Notes: generated by a model from the sequence alone, not told the origin. A DNA stretch of 64,000 nt from Rhizobium sp. AC27/96 (GCF_001692325.1 NZ_LXKN01000018.1:868001-932000); one strand, 5' to 3'. Shown: positions 8,889-17,570, counted from the first letter of the stretch. Program-made: numbers and translations.

Positions 8889-9453
8889 CGCTCTGTTCCT
8901 TCAACAAAAGCATCTGCAGGGAACGCCTTCCACGCGCCAGCAGGCTTTCCAATGCATCCACGCTCACATCCATGATCGCAGCCGCTTCCGCATTCGACAG
9001 CGCCTGATAGTAAACCAGAATGATCGCCTCCCGCTGCCGGGGAGCAATCATCTGCATGGCCCGCTCCACCCGCCGAGATGGATCGTCTTCATTCAGCAGC
9101 CCGGCGTCCGGCGCCGGACCTTCGTACTCGATATCGGGCGGATGCTCGGCAAGCACATCCTTGCGTCGGCGCAGCCGGTCGTAGCAAAGGTTGATCGCCA
9201 CGCGATGCACCCAGGTGCTGAAGCGGGCGTTGCGCTGGCGCCAGCCGCCGGCGTTTCGCCACACGCGCAGGAACGTCTCCTGAGCGATATCCTCGGCCTC
9301 GGCGGCATCGCCAAGCATGCGTGTCGCCACCGAAAGGATACGCGGCAACTGCCGTGTCACCATCATCCGCATCGCCGGCACGTCGCCAGCAGCAATGCGG
9401 CCCAGCAAATCTCCATCCGGGTCGCCATTCTCGGGCGTGCGATCCGTTTTCAT
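8881..9453 (-). CDS. ECF-type RNA polymerase sigma factor
   Basis: 190-aa extracytoplasmic-function sigma factor. Region 2 is visible as TRMLGDAAEAEDIAQETFLRVWRN and WVHRVAINLCYDRLRRRK. Region 4 is visible as APRQREAIILVYYQALSNAEAAAIMDVSVDALESLLARGRRSLQ. The start chosen is the ATG at 9453 (MKTDRTPENG); an in-frame extension to 9498 looks atypical. It heads an operon with an anti-sigma-like gene (8-nt overlap), a CpxP-like gene, DUF1800 and DUF1501. It is therefore likely to direct transcription of its own operon when the membrane partner releases it. Confidence 0.92.
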   Translation of the reverse strand: MKTDRTPENGDPDGDLLGRIAAGDVPAMRMMVTRQLPRILSVATRMLGDAAEAEDIAQETFLRVWRNAGGWRQRNARFSTWVHRVAINLCYDRLRRRKDVLAEHPPDIEYEGPAPDAGLLNEDDPSRRVERAMQMIAPRQREAIILVYYQALSNAEAAAIMDVSVDALESLLARGRRSLQMLLLKEQSDD

Positions 9454-9832
9454 CGACAATCGCCACCGTTCCAATTTCGTGCGACATCCGCATTGCACGC
9501 CCCTTGGCCGCCGTTGACAAGAGGTCTTTGCCTATTCGTCATTCCCGGCACATCGTACCAATCTGATCGCAGCGTCTCTTTCCTTCGACATCGAAGCATA
9601 TGTTGTCGATGATTGAACGGGCCGTCGGCCGAAATCCGTCGCTTTCAGATTATCGATTTCTTCATTTTTATTCCGAGGCGAGGCGGTATTTGCGCGCACC
9701 TTGATCCTTTCAGCCGAATCGCGCGCCGCGCATAAGCGTAAAAAAGGCCGGCTCGCCTGGATGTGGAGGCCCCAACGTCTCTCGTCCAAGCTGCCGGCAC
9801 ATTCGCAAGGTCAGATGCGAAAGGTTTTTCTG
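9454..9832. other. Intergenic region upstream of the ECF sigma gene
   Basis: A 379-bp stretch between the ECF sigma gene and the end of the EF-hand protein gene. It should hold the promoter of the five-gene leftward operon. I saw no clear sigma-70 or ECF promoter, no strong terminator and no credible coding sequence; a leftward open frame at 9532-9789 has no family resemblance and no clear ribosome-binding site. Confidence 0.4.
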
Positions 9833-10657
9833 TCAGAGTGAGAGCAGATCGCTCGTCGTCTGATCCTGATCGTTGAAAGCATAGAGATTGTTGAAATCGG
9901 GCATCTGCGGCTGCTGTGCCTTCATCGCCGATTCGAACTGGCTCTGCGTCAGCGACCCAGAACCGGACGTATCCAGGCTCTTGAACAGGGTCGTCGCCTG
10001 ATCTTCGCTGACATCCGACGGACGTGCCGCTACGAATTCGGCCTCGCTCACATTGCCATCACCATCGGTATCCATGGAGGAAAACAGGCTGGAGAGCTGG
10101 TCGTCGTTCGATTGCCCGCCATGGTGTATGTGGTGACCCGATTGCATGGCGTTTGCCAATTGCGATTCGGTGAGCGAGCCGGTTTTGTCCTTGTCGAAGC
10201 TTTCGAACAGCTTCTGAGCCTGGTCCTCGCTGACATCCGACGGGCGAGCGGCAACGAATTCCGCCTCGCTGATATTGCCATCGCCATTTGTGTCCATGGC
10301 GCTGATTCTGTCGGTCAGCTTGCTGCTCTGCGTGGCGGTTGCCGAGGATTGCTGGGTGCTGGATGTCGAATCGACGGAATCACTATCGGAATTCGACGTT
10401 GAGCTATCGTCGCTGCTGCTGCTGCCACTGTTGGCCTGGAGATTCAGGATGATGTTCATCAGCTGGGCAATCAGCTGTTCAGCCGCGGTGATCTGCGACT
10501 GATCGTCAGACGATGACGAAGAACTCGTGGTGGAAGAACTGCCGGACGACGTGCCGGACAGTATCGAGGACGCTGAATCATCAGACGACGACGTCGCCGA
10601 ACGAGAGGTCGGATACTGGTAGTAATTGTTTGATAAGACCGAGGTAATGCTCGTCAT
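9833..10657 (-). CDS. Serine-rich protein with four EF-hand motifs
   Basis: 274-aa probable calcium-binding protein. Residues 20-110 are strongly Ser/Asp/Thr-rich and low-complexity. The C-terminal half has two EF-hand pairs with loops at about 122-133 (DTNGDGNISEAE), 155-166 (DKDKTGSLTESQ), 196-207 (DTDGDGNVSEAE) and 229-240 (DTSGSGSLTQSQ). Loops 1 and 3 have good Ca-ligand spacing; loops 2 and 4 end in Gln rather than Glu at position 12 and may bind weakly. The two pairs are an internal duplication. I chose the ATG at 10657 because GGAGG lies 5 nt upstream. There is no classical signal peptide; a leaderless secreted or cytosolic calcium sensor are both possible. No operon partners. Confidence 0.82.
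   Translation of the reverse strand: MTSITSVLSNNYYQYPTSRSATSSSDDSASSILSGTSSGSSSTTSSSSSSDDQSQITAAEQLIAQLMNIILNLQANSGSSSSDDSSTSNSDSDSVDSTSSTQQSSATATQSSKLTDRISAMDTNGDGNISEAEFVAARPSDVSEDQAQKLFESFDKDKTGSLTESQLANAMQSGHHIHHGGQSNDDQLSSLFSSMDTDGDGNVSEAEFVAARPSDVSEDQATTLFKSLDTSGSGSLTQSQFESAMKAQQPQMPDFNNLYAFNDQDQTTSDLLSL
9995..10270 (-). repeat. Internal duplication within the EF-hand gene
   Basis: Residues 130-147 and 204-221 of the EF-hand protein are identical over 18 residues (SEAEFVAARPSDVSEDQA), encoded at 10217-10270 and 9995-10048. The similarity extends over the whole EF-hand pair on both sides, so the second pair looks like a tandem copy of the first. Confidence 0.8.
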
Positions 10658-11150
10658 GGGGCCTCCGGATACGAGCGTTGAGAGGGACTCGGATGGTTTA
10701 CACATACGCGACTTGAACACATGACAGTCATGCCCGACCGCACGCATGCGGAGCCATGACTTCGACTATCGATATGAGCTGATGGAATTGCCGAACGCCG
10801 GAGACCAAACCTCTGCCGCGACCCGGCATGGCGAATGCACCATTCCGGGATGACTGGATTTACGATCGTCCGTAGCGAGCTTTCGCCCTCATGGCGCTAT
10901 CGGCATCTGCACATTTTCGATTTTGCACTTCCCAACGCGGGAAAATTGCACGAGGAAACTTGCGCGTGGCTTATAGGTGCTTGACGAATACATCGCGTTG
11001 CGATTTCCTCTATCGATTTTGAGGGAACATCCAAACGCTGCTATACTGCCGAATATTGCCGGCATGGGGATCCCGGCAATGAGGTCGCATAGACGAGGTA
11101 AAAATATAAAAAGGGGCACAGCTTGAGAATCTGTTTCTGTGGAGAGCTGA
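10658..11150. other. Intergenic region between EF-hand gene and tetR-type gene
   Basis: A 493-bp divergent interval. It holds a good sigma-70-like promoter for the rightward TetR gene (see 11019-11047) and the ribosome-binding site of the EF-hand gene. Otherwise I see no coding sequence or repeat in it. Confidence 0.4.
11019..11047 (+). promoter_or_regulatory. Predicted promoter of the tetR-type gene
   Basis: TTGAGG (11019-11024) and TATACT (11042-11047) are separated by 17 bp, a good sigma-70-type match. They lie about 100 bp upstream of the TetR start. Confidence 0.5.
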
Positions 11151-11792
11151 ATGAGGCGGACTAAGGAGGAGGCGGCAGAAACGAGAAGCGAGATCTTGCA
11201 ATCAGCAAAGGCTCTGTTTCTCGACAAAGGCTATGAGAATGTCAGTCTCGAGGAGATAGCTGCAGCCGCCGGCGTCACGCGCGGTGCCGTGCATTGGCAC
11301 TTCAAGAACAAGCAGGGCCTGATGTTCGCGATACGCGACGAAGCCCAGCTGCCGTTTCAGGAATTGGCTGAGCGGATGTCGAGGGAGCTGCCTCCCAATC
11401 CGCTCGATCTGGTCGCCGACGCGATCGCCGCAATATTCGAGGATGTCCAGCACGACCCCCGCAAGCGCAGCATGCTGAAGGTGATGATGCATCTGGACAT
11501 GGCGTTCTGCGATGGAACCACAAGCCGCGCGAGCTCCTTCCGGCAGGACATGCACGACAACTTCGAGCGGATATTCACCTTGATGGATGCGAAAACGAAG
11601 TTGCCGGCGCCCTGGACGCCGGATACCGCCGCCTCATCGCTCACCGCCGTCATCGGCGGTCTCATCACCGAGTGGACCCTCGACAGGGGCAATTTCCAGC
11701 TCGTGCCCTGCGGGCAGATGTTCATCAAAATGGTCTTGAAGACCTGGTTCCCGTCAGCCCAGACGCGCGAAATAGCGACTTCAGCGGCTTAA
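11151..11792 (+). CDS. TetR/AcrR-family transcriptional regulator
   Basis: 213-aa repressor. The N-terminal helix-turn-helix (about residues 10-56) reads TRSEILQSAKALFLDKGYENVSLEEIAAAAGVTRGAVHWHFKNKQGL, very like AcrR/TtgR-type efflux repressors; the C-terminal part (ITEWTLDRGNFQLV) also fits that subgroup. A site GGAG about 7 nt upstream supports the start. No RND efflux operon is adjacent: the EF-hand gene is upstream and the porin downstream, both on the other strand. The target is therefore elsewhere or the regulator acts on itself. A strong terminator follows. Confidence 0.88.
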   Translation: MRRTKEEAAETRSEILQSAKALFLDKGYENVSLEEIAAAAGVTRGAVHWHFKNKQGLMFAIRDEAQLPFQELAERMSRELPPNPLDLVADAIAAIFEDVQHDPRKRSMLKVMMHLDMAFCDGTTSRASSFRQDMHDNFERIFTLMDAKTKLPAPWTPDTAASSLTAVIGGLITEWTLDRGNFQLVPCGQMFIKMVLKTWFPSAQTREIATSAA

Positions 11793-11810
11793 AACAAAAA
11801 AGCTCAAAAT

Positions 11811-11848
11811 AAAAAGGATCCGGAGGGAAAGCCGGATCCTTTCTCTTT
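11811..11848 (+). terminator. Rho-independent terminator after the tetR-type gene
   Basis: An 11-bp stem (AAAGGATCCGG at 11813-11823 with CCGGATCCTTT at 11832-11842) and an 8-nt loop are followed by TCTCTTT. They lie 20 bp after the TetR stop codon. Confidence 0.75.
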
Positions 11849-11873
11849 GATCGGAGGTCAACCGATCACTGAA

Positions 11874-11929
11874 AGAAGCCTGACGGATTGGAACATCAGG
11901 CTTCTCTTACCCGGCACGAGGCCGGGTAA
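11874..11929 (-). terminator. Tandem hairpins / terminator after the porin gene
   Basis: Two perfect hairpins lie just past the porin stop. One is TTACCCGGC with GCCGGGTAA (11907-11915 and 11921-11929). The other is AGAAGCCTGA with TCAGGCTTCT (11874-11883 and 11896-11905), followed on the minus strand by a T-rich stretch. The second looks like the actual terminator. Confidence 0.65.
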
Positions 11930-11936
11930 TTCTTTA

Positions 11937-13031
11937 TTAGAAGCTACGCTCGAAGCGCATGATACCAGCCCACTGATCCTGGTTCACAGAATCGAAGTTG
12001 GTGTAGGAAACTTCCGGACGAAGCGTCAGGTTCTTAACCGGGTTCCAGGTGAGGTTCGTCGTAGCGGCGAAGATCTTGGAGTCGGTGTAAGCGAGCTGGA
12101 TGTTCCACTTCAGCTTGTCGTTGATCGGAACGCTACCGCCGCCCCAGACAGCCCAATCACCCCAGCCGCACTTCGACGCATCGTCAACCGGGCAAGCGGA
12201 ACGATCGAGGTTGGTGCCGGCGTACTTGTTGAGCTTGTCGCCGTTGGTGTTGTAGCCGCCCATCAAGAAGGCCGAGAATACGCCGAAGTCAGCGTCTACA
12301 CGAACCTTGACAGCGCCTTCTTCAACGATCGAGTCGTAACCGCCGACAACCTTGACGCCCCATGCACCGGACTTGAAGCCGAGACCGGCGACAACGTCAG
12401 GAGCGTAATGGTTGGACCTGTCGTCCGTCCACCAGCCTGCACCGTAAGATGCCGAGTCGTCGGAAGCGGAGTTCGAGTCTTCCAGCGAGATCACAGCCGT
12501 GAAGCCGTTGCCGGCGTCGTAGTTGTAGGTCAACTGGTTGAGTTCGTACGGGCCGTCATAGATCACGTCGTCGTTGATGACGTCGCCAGCGTAGCCGACA
12601 TACAGGTTGTACTGCGAGTCGAGCTTACCAACGGTGAAGCCACCGAGGCTGATGTTAGCAAACAGCAGCTTTGTGGAAGTCGAACCGCCGTCGTTCCAGT
12701 CCCAACGGAAAACCGTGTTGGTCTTCAGGGGGCCGTATTCAGTGTCGGTTGCGGTGTCGAGGCTCAGCTCAGCACGGGTGTGCCACAGCGTGCCAACCCG
12801 GCTGTTCGGGTTGTAAGCATCGTACCATTCGCCTTCAGAACGGACACGTCCGCCGATCTTGAGGCAGGTCTCGGTACCCGGGATGAAGAAGTAGCCAGCA
12901 CCATATGCGTCGCAGATGCGAACGTATTCCAACGGCTCCGGCTCAGCAGCAACGATGGCGTCGGCTGCATGGGCACCGGATACTGCTGCCAGCGCGGCAG
13001 CGGAGCCGAGAAGAAGGCTCTTGATGTTCAT
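11937..13031 (-). CDS. ropA: Outer-membrane porin, RopA/Omp2b type (porin_2 family)
   Basis: 364-aa trimeric beta-barrel porin of the Rhizobiales Porin_2 family. Residues 1-22 are a Sec signal (MNIKSLLLGSAAALAAVSGA then AHA cleavage). The mature start AADAIVAAEPEPLEYVRICDAYGAGYFFIPGTETCLKIGG is the family hallmark, with two cysteines that are conserved in RopA and Omp2. The protein ends in Phe (MRFERSF), as needed for barrel assembly. A long upstream leader and strong hairpins after the stop fit a highly expressed gene. Relatives usually have several paralogues, so which RopA copy this is cannot be told here. Confidence 0.93.
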   Translation of the reverse strand: MNIKSLLLGSAAALAAVSGAHAADAIVAAEPEPLEYVRICDAYGAGYFFIPGTETCLKIGGRVRSEGEWYDAYNPNSRVGTLWHTRAELSLDTATDTEYGPLKTNTVFRWDWNDGGSTSTKLLFANISLGGFTVGKLDSQYNLYVGYAGDVINDDVIYDGPYELNQLTYNYDAGNGFTAVISLEDSNSASDDSASYGAGWWTDDRSNHYAPDVVAGLGFKSGAWGVKVVGGYDSIVEEGAVKVRVDADFGVFSAFLMGGYNTNGDKLNKYAGTNLDRSACPVDDASKCGWGDWAVWGGGSVPINDKLKWNIQLAYTDSKIFAATTNLTWNPVKNLTLRPEVSYTNFDSVNQDQWAGIMRFERSF

Positions 13032-13640
13032 TATAAACTCCTGGTTGTAATATGCATTTCCTGTCCGCAGCGAGTACTGAGCTGGAGTGTCAGCTCAGAA
13101 ATCAGTTCGGTCTCAACACGAGCGGGTAGCCCGGCAAAGTACGCACCTAATGTTGGCTTGAGTCCCCCCGAACCTTCACGATATGCCCCGCGGCAAGGCC
13201 TTGAAATGCCTCTACCGATCCGGCCGAATACCCGACCGTAAGACAATTTATGTCCTGTATTTGACTTACAAACAGCCCGTATGTTTGTCAATTATGTGAA
13301 ACCATCTCAAACGTTAGTCTTGAGCTCTGTTGCCTAAATGCAACTGCCGTCAGCACGGCATGGGACGCGTCTCCTGGCGATGGCGGAAAAGCGTCGTCTC
13401 ATGCCTGCAAGGGGAGAATGACTGCGTTGGCTGGCCGCATAGCCGTCAAAACCGGTCCTCCTCTTCAGATTCCACAGCCGCAGGACGCTATCGGCACCAA
13501 GGGCGGTACCGGTCTGCGGGCCCTCTCCCGCAACAGCCGGCAAACTTTCAGAAACAAAATTCAACAATTCGGTACACACAGAAATGGTGAATCTCCCTAG
13601 ATTCTGGCGAATCGCGCTTCCGGAAAGGAACCAACTGCGA
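13032..13640. other. Intergenic region with porin leader
   Basis: A 609-bp divergent interval. A TTGACA at 13286-13291 on the minus strand is a candidate porin -35 and would give a leader of more than 200 nt, but I could not find a matching -10 by eye. The part nearer 13641 has open frames with no family resemblance or ribosome-binding site. I see no RNA gene that I can name. Confidence 0.4.
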
Positions 13641-14384
13641 ATGACCGAGAATCGGCTGATCTTTATCGCAACTCCCTGTTTCGGCGGTCTCGTCACCAAG
13701 GATTATATGCAATCCATCTTCTCGCTCATGCAGAGGGGCGCGCAGGCAGGCATCCAGCTGACACTCGCCCTGCTTGGTAATGACGCGTTGATCACTCGCA
13801 GCCGCAACACGCTGGTATCATCCTTCCTCAACGATACTGCGGCGACTCACCTGCTCTTCGTCGATGCGGACATCAGTTTCGAGCCCGATCAGGTCATGCG
13901 CCTGCTGGATGCCGACAAGGATGTCGTTGCCGCCATGTACCCAATCAAGGATTACGATTGGGAAACCGCCGCCCGCATCAATTCGCAGGATGGCTCCTCA
14001 CTTGCTGCTGCGGCTCTTCACTATGTCGGCACGCCCCTGGTCGGCCAGAACGCGGAGCGTGACGGCGATTTCGTCAGCGCCGTCTATGCCGGCACCGGCA
14101 TGCTTCTCATCAAACGCGCTGTTTTGGAGCAGATGAGCGAATCCTATCCAGGGTTGCGCTATAATGCCATCCATGCCTACCCGAGCACGAAGGCCTCGCC
14201 GGGTACGCAATATGCGCTGTTCGAATGCATGATCGAGGAAGAAACCGGCCTCTATCTCAGTGAGGATTTCGCCTTCTGCCGCCGTTGGCGCGCCTTGGGC
14301 GGCAAAATTTGGCTCGATACGGCCAGCAAGCTGAACCATACCGGCCCTCATCGCTTCGTCGGCAATACCGCGCCCCGCTACTGA
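13641..14384 (+). CDS. Glycosyltransferase-like protein (GT-A fold, family uncertain)
   Basis: 247-aa protein that resembles small GT-A-type glycosyltransferases. It starts RLIFIATPCFGGLVTKDY, keeps a Rossmann-like beginning, and has the metal-binding DxD motif at about residues 75-77 (LLFVDADISF), then AMYPIKDYDW and a late acidic LSEDFAFCRRWRALGG that resembles the ED acceptor-site motif. I chose the ATG at 13641, preceded by GGAAAGGAA at about 11 nt; the in-frame ATG at 13584 lacks a ribosome-binding site. No membrane segment or signal. It is alone between the porin and the thiamine operon. Donor and acceptor sugars are unknown; a role in surface polysaccharide is possible. Confidence 0.72.
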   Translation: MTENRLIFIATPCFGGLVTKDYMQSIFSLMQRGAQAGIQLTLALLGNDALITRSRNTLVSSFLNDTAATHLLFVDADISFEPDQVMRLLDADKDVVAAMYPIKDYDWETAARINSQDGSSLAAAALHYVGTPLVGQNAERDGDFVSAVYAGTGMLLIKRAVLEQMSESYPGLRYNAIHAYPSTKASPGTQYALFECMIEEETGLYLSEDFAFCRRWRALGGKIWLDTASKLNHTGPHRFVGNTAPRY

Positions 14385-14543
14385 TCCGACGCGAGATTAC
14401 AGCCACCCTCGACCTTGTACTTGCTATGGGGCCGAAAAAGCACTGCGTGCGCGCTTGAGTTGCGAACGGCGAAAGAGGCTGTGAGGACGACAATGGCTGC
14501 GGGGTTGACAGCAGCCGAAGAGAGAGCATAGCCTTTCGATATT

Positions 14544-14656
14544 CACCAGGGGGGTCCCGGCAAGGGGCTGAGATACTGCTGGACAATACGACTTTGTCGA
14601 TTGTGGCGCAGTGACCCGTTGAACCTGATCCAGTTCATACTGGCGTAGGGACGGTG
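14544..14656 (+). ncRNA. TPP riboswitch (thi box) upstream of thiC
   Basis: The stretch carries the conserved TPP-aptamer elements in order: CACC and GGTG closing P1 (14544-14547 with 14653-14656), GGGGCTGAGAT (14564-14574), and the thi-box segment TGAACCTGATCCAGTTCATA with CTGGCGTAGGGA. It lies about 105 bp upstream of the thiC start, as in other Rhizobium thiCOGE operons, and should shut the operon down when thiamine pyrophosphate is plentiful. Confidence 0.93.
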
Positions 14657-14733
14657 CAAGCGCTCGATGGCTTCGGATTCACGCGTGGAATCCATGCCGG
14701 CGTCTTTTCATCATTCCGGCTGATTGACTGGGT

Positions 14734-14752
14734 CTCCAACAACCACTTGGAG
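14734..14752 (+). promoter_or_regulatory. Hairpin covering the thiC ribosome-binding site
   Basis: CTCCAA (14734-14739) pairs perfectly with TTGGAG (14747-14752), the likely Shine-Dalgarno sequence 9 nt before the thiC ATG. This is a plausible expression platform of the TPP riboswitch, blocking translation start in the ligand-bound state. Confidence 0.6.
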
Positions 14753-14761
14753 CCTCAAACC

Positions 14762-16588
14762 ATGACCATTGCCGCAAAAAACCTCACCCCCACCGTTACC
14801 ACCGGGCCGCTGCCTGCATCGCGGAAAATCTACATTCCGGGGGAGATCCACACCGATATCCGCGTGCCGATGCGCGAGATCAGCGTCCATCCGACCGCGG
14901 GCGAGCCGCCTGTCGTCGTCTATGATTCCTCCGGCCCCTATACGATCGAAGGCGCTGATATCCGTATCGAGCAAGGCCTCACACAGTTGCGGCGCGACTG
15001 GGTGCTCGCCCGCGGCGATGTCGAAGCCTATGAGGGCCGTCACATCCGCCCCGAAGACAATGGCTTCGTCAGCGCCGATCGGCTGACGCCGGAATTTCCC
15101 GCCAAGCGCCAGCCCTTGCGCGCCACTGATGGCAAGGCCGTCACACAGCTGGCTTATGCCCGGGCCGGCATCATCACGCCGGAGATGGAATTCATCGCTA
15201 TTCGCGAAAATCTCGGCCGCAAGGCAAAGGCTGAGGCCTTGATTCGCGATGGTGAGAGCTTCGGTGCCCATATCCCAGACCATGTGACGCCGGAGTTCGT
15301 CCGCCAGGAAGTCGCCGCCGGCCGCGCGATCATCCCCGCCAACATCAATCACCCCGAAGCCGAACCGATGATCATCGGCCGGAACTTCCTGGTGAAGATC
15401 AATGCCAATATCGGCAATTCCGCCGTCACTTCGTCGATGGCTGAGGAGGTCGAGAAGATGGTCTGGGCCGCCCGCTGGGGTGCCGATACCGTCATGGACC
15501 TCTCGACCGGCCGCAACATCCACAACATCCGCGAATGGATCATCCGCAACTCGCCGCTGCCGATTGGCACCGTGCCGCTGTACCAGGCGCTGGAAAAGGT
15601 CAGCGGCATCGCCGAAGACCTCACCTGGGAAGTCTATCGCGACACGCTGATCGAACAGGCCGAGCAGGGTGTCGATTACTTCACCATCCATGCGGGCGTG
15701 CGGTTGCATTACATCCCGCTGACGGTCAATCGTGTCACCGGCATCGTCTCACGCGGCGGCTCGATCATGGCGAAGTGGTGTCTCCATCACCACCGCGAGA
15801 GCTTCCTCTACGAGCATTTCGAGGAAATCTGCGACATCTGCCGCGCCTATGACGTCTCCTTCTCGCTTGGCGACGGCCTTCGTCCCGGGTCTATCGCCGA
15901 TGCCAACGACGCCGCGCAATTCGCCGAACTGGAAACCCTCGGTGAATTGACCAAGATCGCCTGGGCCAAAGATTGCCAGGTGATGATCGAAGGCCCCGGC
16001 CATGTGCCGATGCACAAGATCAAGGAAAACATGGACAAGCAGTTGAAGGTTTGCGGCGAAGCCCCCTTCTACACGCTCGGGCCGCTGACGACCGATATCG
16101 CGCCGGGTTACGACCACATCACCTCCGGCATCGGCGCTGCGATGATCGGCTGGTTCGGCACCGCGATGCTCTGCTATGTCACGCCAAAGGAACATCTCGG
16201 CCTGCCCGATCGCAATGACGTCAAGACTGGCGTTATCACCTACAAGATCGCCGCCCACGCCGCCGATCTTGCCAAGGGACATCCGGCCGCCCAACTCCGC
16301 GACGATGCCCTGTCGCGGGCGCGATTCGAATTCCGCTGGGAAGATCAGTTCAACCTCTCGCTCGATCCCGATACGGCCCGCAGCTTCCATGACGAGACCT
16401 TGCCGAAGGAAGCGCACAAGGTCGCCCATTTCTGCTCGATGTGCGGCCCGAAATTCTGCTCGATGCGGATCTCGCACGACATTCGCGCCGAGGCCCAGAA
16501 GGAGGGCCTGGACGCGATGGCGGCAAAATATCGCGAGGGCGGCGATCTCTATATGCCCGTCGAAAACCTTGCTCATCCGGCCGAGTGA
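14762..16588 (+). CDS. thiC: Phosphomethylpyrimidine synthase ThiC
   Basis: 608-aa radical-SAM enzyme that turns aminoimidazole ribotide into HMP-phosphate, the pyrimidine half of thiamine. The C-terminal [4Fe-4S] motif CSMCGPKFCS (near residues 558-566) is intact. Other signatures are NANIGNS and TVMDLSTGRNIHNIREWIIRNSP. The start ATG at 14762 follows TTGGAG by 9 nt; the open frame extends upstream into the riboswitch, which rules out the earlier start at 14654. First gene of thiCOSGE, under TPP riboswitch control. Confidence 0.97.
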   Translation: MTIAAKNLTPTVTTGPLPASRKIYIPGEIHTDIRVPMREISVHPTAGEPPVVVYDSSGPYTIEGADIRIEQGLTQLRRDWVLARGDVEAYEGRHIRPEDNGFVSADRLTPEFPAKRQPLRATDGKAVTQLAYARAGIITPEMEFIAIRENLGRKAKAEALIRDGESFGAHIPDHVTPEFVRQEVAAGRAIIPANINHPEAEPMIIGRNFLVKINANIGNSAVTSSMAEEVEKMVWAARWGADTVMDLSTGRNIHNIREWIIRNSPLPIGTVPLYQALEKVSGIAEDLTWEVYRDTLIEQAEQGVDYFTIHAGVRLHYIPLTVNRVTGIVSRGGSIMAKWCLHHHRESFLYEHFEEICDICRAYDVSFSLGDGLRPGSIADANDAAQFAELETLGELTKIAWAKDCQVMIEGPGHVPMHKIKENMDKQLKVCGEAPFYTLGPLTTDIAPGYDHITSGIGAAMIGWFGTAMLCYVTPKEHLGLPDRNDVKTGVITYKIAAHAADLAKGHPAAQLRDDALSRARFEFRWEDQFNLSLDPDTARSFHDETLPKEAHKVAHFCSMCGPKFCSMRISHDIRAEAQKEGLDAMAAKYREGGDLYMPVENLAHPAE

Positions 16589-16589
16589 G

Positions 16590-17570
16590 ATGCGCGTCCT
16601 GATCAAAGGGGCCGGCGTTGCCGGCCTCACTCTCGCACATGAACTGAATGTCCGCGGCGCCGAAGTCACGGTCTTCGACCCGCGTCCGGAGTTCGGCCAT
16701 GCCGCCTCCTGGCTCGCCGGCGGCATGCTGGCGCCATGGTGCGAACGGGAAAGCGCCGATGCGGCGGTACTCTCGCTCGGCATCGACGCCGCCAATCAAT
16801 GGGATGCGATGCTGCCGGGCGAAGTCGTGCGCAACGGCACTCTCGTTGTCGCGCCGACGCGCGATCAGGTGGAGCTGAAACGATTCGCCGGCCGCACGAG
16901 CGGCTATCGCTGGGTCGAGGAAAGCGAAATCGCCACCCTGGAGCCCGCTCTTGCGGGACGCTTCAGGCATGGGCTGTTCTTTCCCGAGGAAGCCCATCTT
17001 GATCCGCGCCGGATGTTGCTCGGGTTGAAGGAGAAGCTGGTGGCCAAGGGTGTCGCTTTTGCCACTAGCGATATCGACGAGAACGATTTCGCCGAAATCG
17101 CCGATTGCACGGGGGCTGCCCGAATCGGAAAAACCCATGGGCTGCGAGGGGTGCGCGGCGAAATGCTCTATCTGCAGACGGAGGAAATTGCGCTTGCACG
17201 GCCCATTCGTCTGCTGCATCCGCGCTTTCCGGTCTATATCGTGCCGCGCGGCAATGGCCTTTTCATGGCCGGCGCAACGATGATCGAAACCGAATTCGAC
17301 GGGCCGATCACGGCGCGTTCGCTAATGGAGCTTCTGAACGCCGCTTACGCGCTGCACCCGGCTTTCGCCGATGCCGCCGTCGTAGAGACCGGCGCCGGCA
17401 TTCGCCCTGCCTTTCCCGATAATCTCCCGAAGGTGACGCGGAAAGGCAATGTCACCATTCTCAACGGTTTCTACCGTCACGGTTTCCTGCTGGCACCGGC
17501 AATGGCGGCAGAAGCTGCCGATCTCATCCTTTCCGAACAGACGAAACAAGGGAGCTCCCGATGCGCCTGA
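16590..17570 (+). CDS. thiO: Glycine oxidase ThiO
   Basis: 326-aa FAD-dependent amine oxidase that makes dehydroglycine for the thiazole half of thiamine. The N-terminal dinucleotide fold is VLIKGAGVAGLTLAHELNVRGAEVTVFD. ASWLAGGMLAPWCERE and ETGAGIRPAFPDNLP match the ThiO/DAO family. The ATG lies 1 nt after the thiC stop and the gene runs 10 nt into thiS, so the operon is tightly coupled. Confidence 0.93.
   Translation: MRVLIKGAGVAGLTLAHELNVRGAEVTVFDPRPEFGHAASWLAGGMLAPWCERESADAAVLSLGIDAANQWDAMLPGEVVRNGTLVVAPTRDQVELKRFAGRTSGYRWVEESEIATLEPALAGRFRHGLFFPEEAHLDPRRMLLGLKEKLVAKGVAFATSDIDENDFAEIADCTGAARIGKTHGLRGVRGEMLYLQTEEIALARPIRLLHPRFPVYIVPRGNGLFMAGATMIETEFDGPITARSLMELLNAAYALHPAFADAAVVETGAGIRPAFPDNLPKVTRKGNVTILNGFYRHGFLLAPAMAAEAADLILSEQTKQGSSRCA

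Noticed and set aside
9532..9789. 85-codon open frame on the minus strand
   Set aside because: No clear ribosome-binding site, no family resemblance, and position in the likely promoter region of the ECF sigma operon.
11847..13241. 464-codon open frame on the plus strand opposite the porin gene
   Set aside because: It contains the porin terminator hairpins and is exactly antisense to a high-confidence porin; a side effect of the porin codon bias.
13330..13640. Short open frames in the porin-glycosyltransferase interval
   Set aside because: No ribosome-binding sites or family features; the in-frame ATG at 13584 before the glycosyltransferase lacks an upstream site, so 13641 is preferred.
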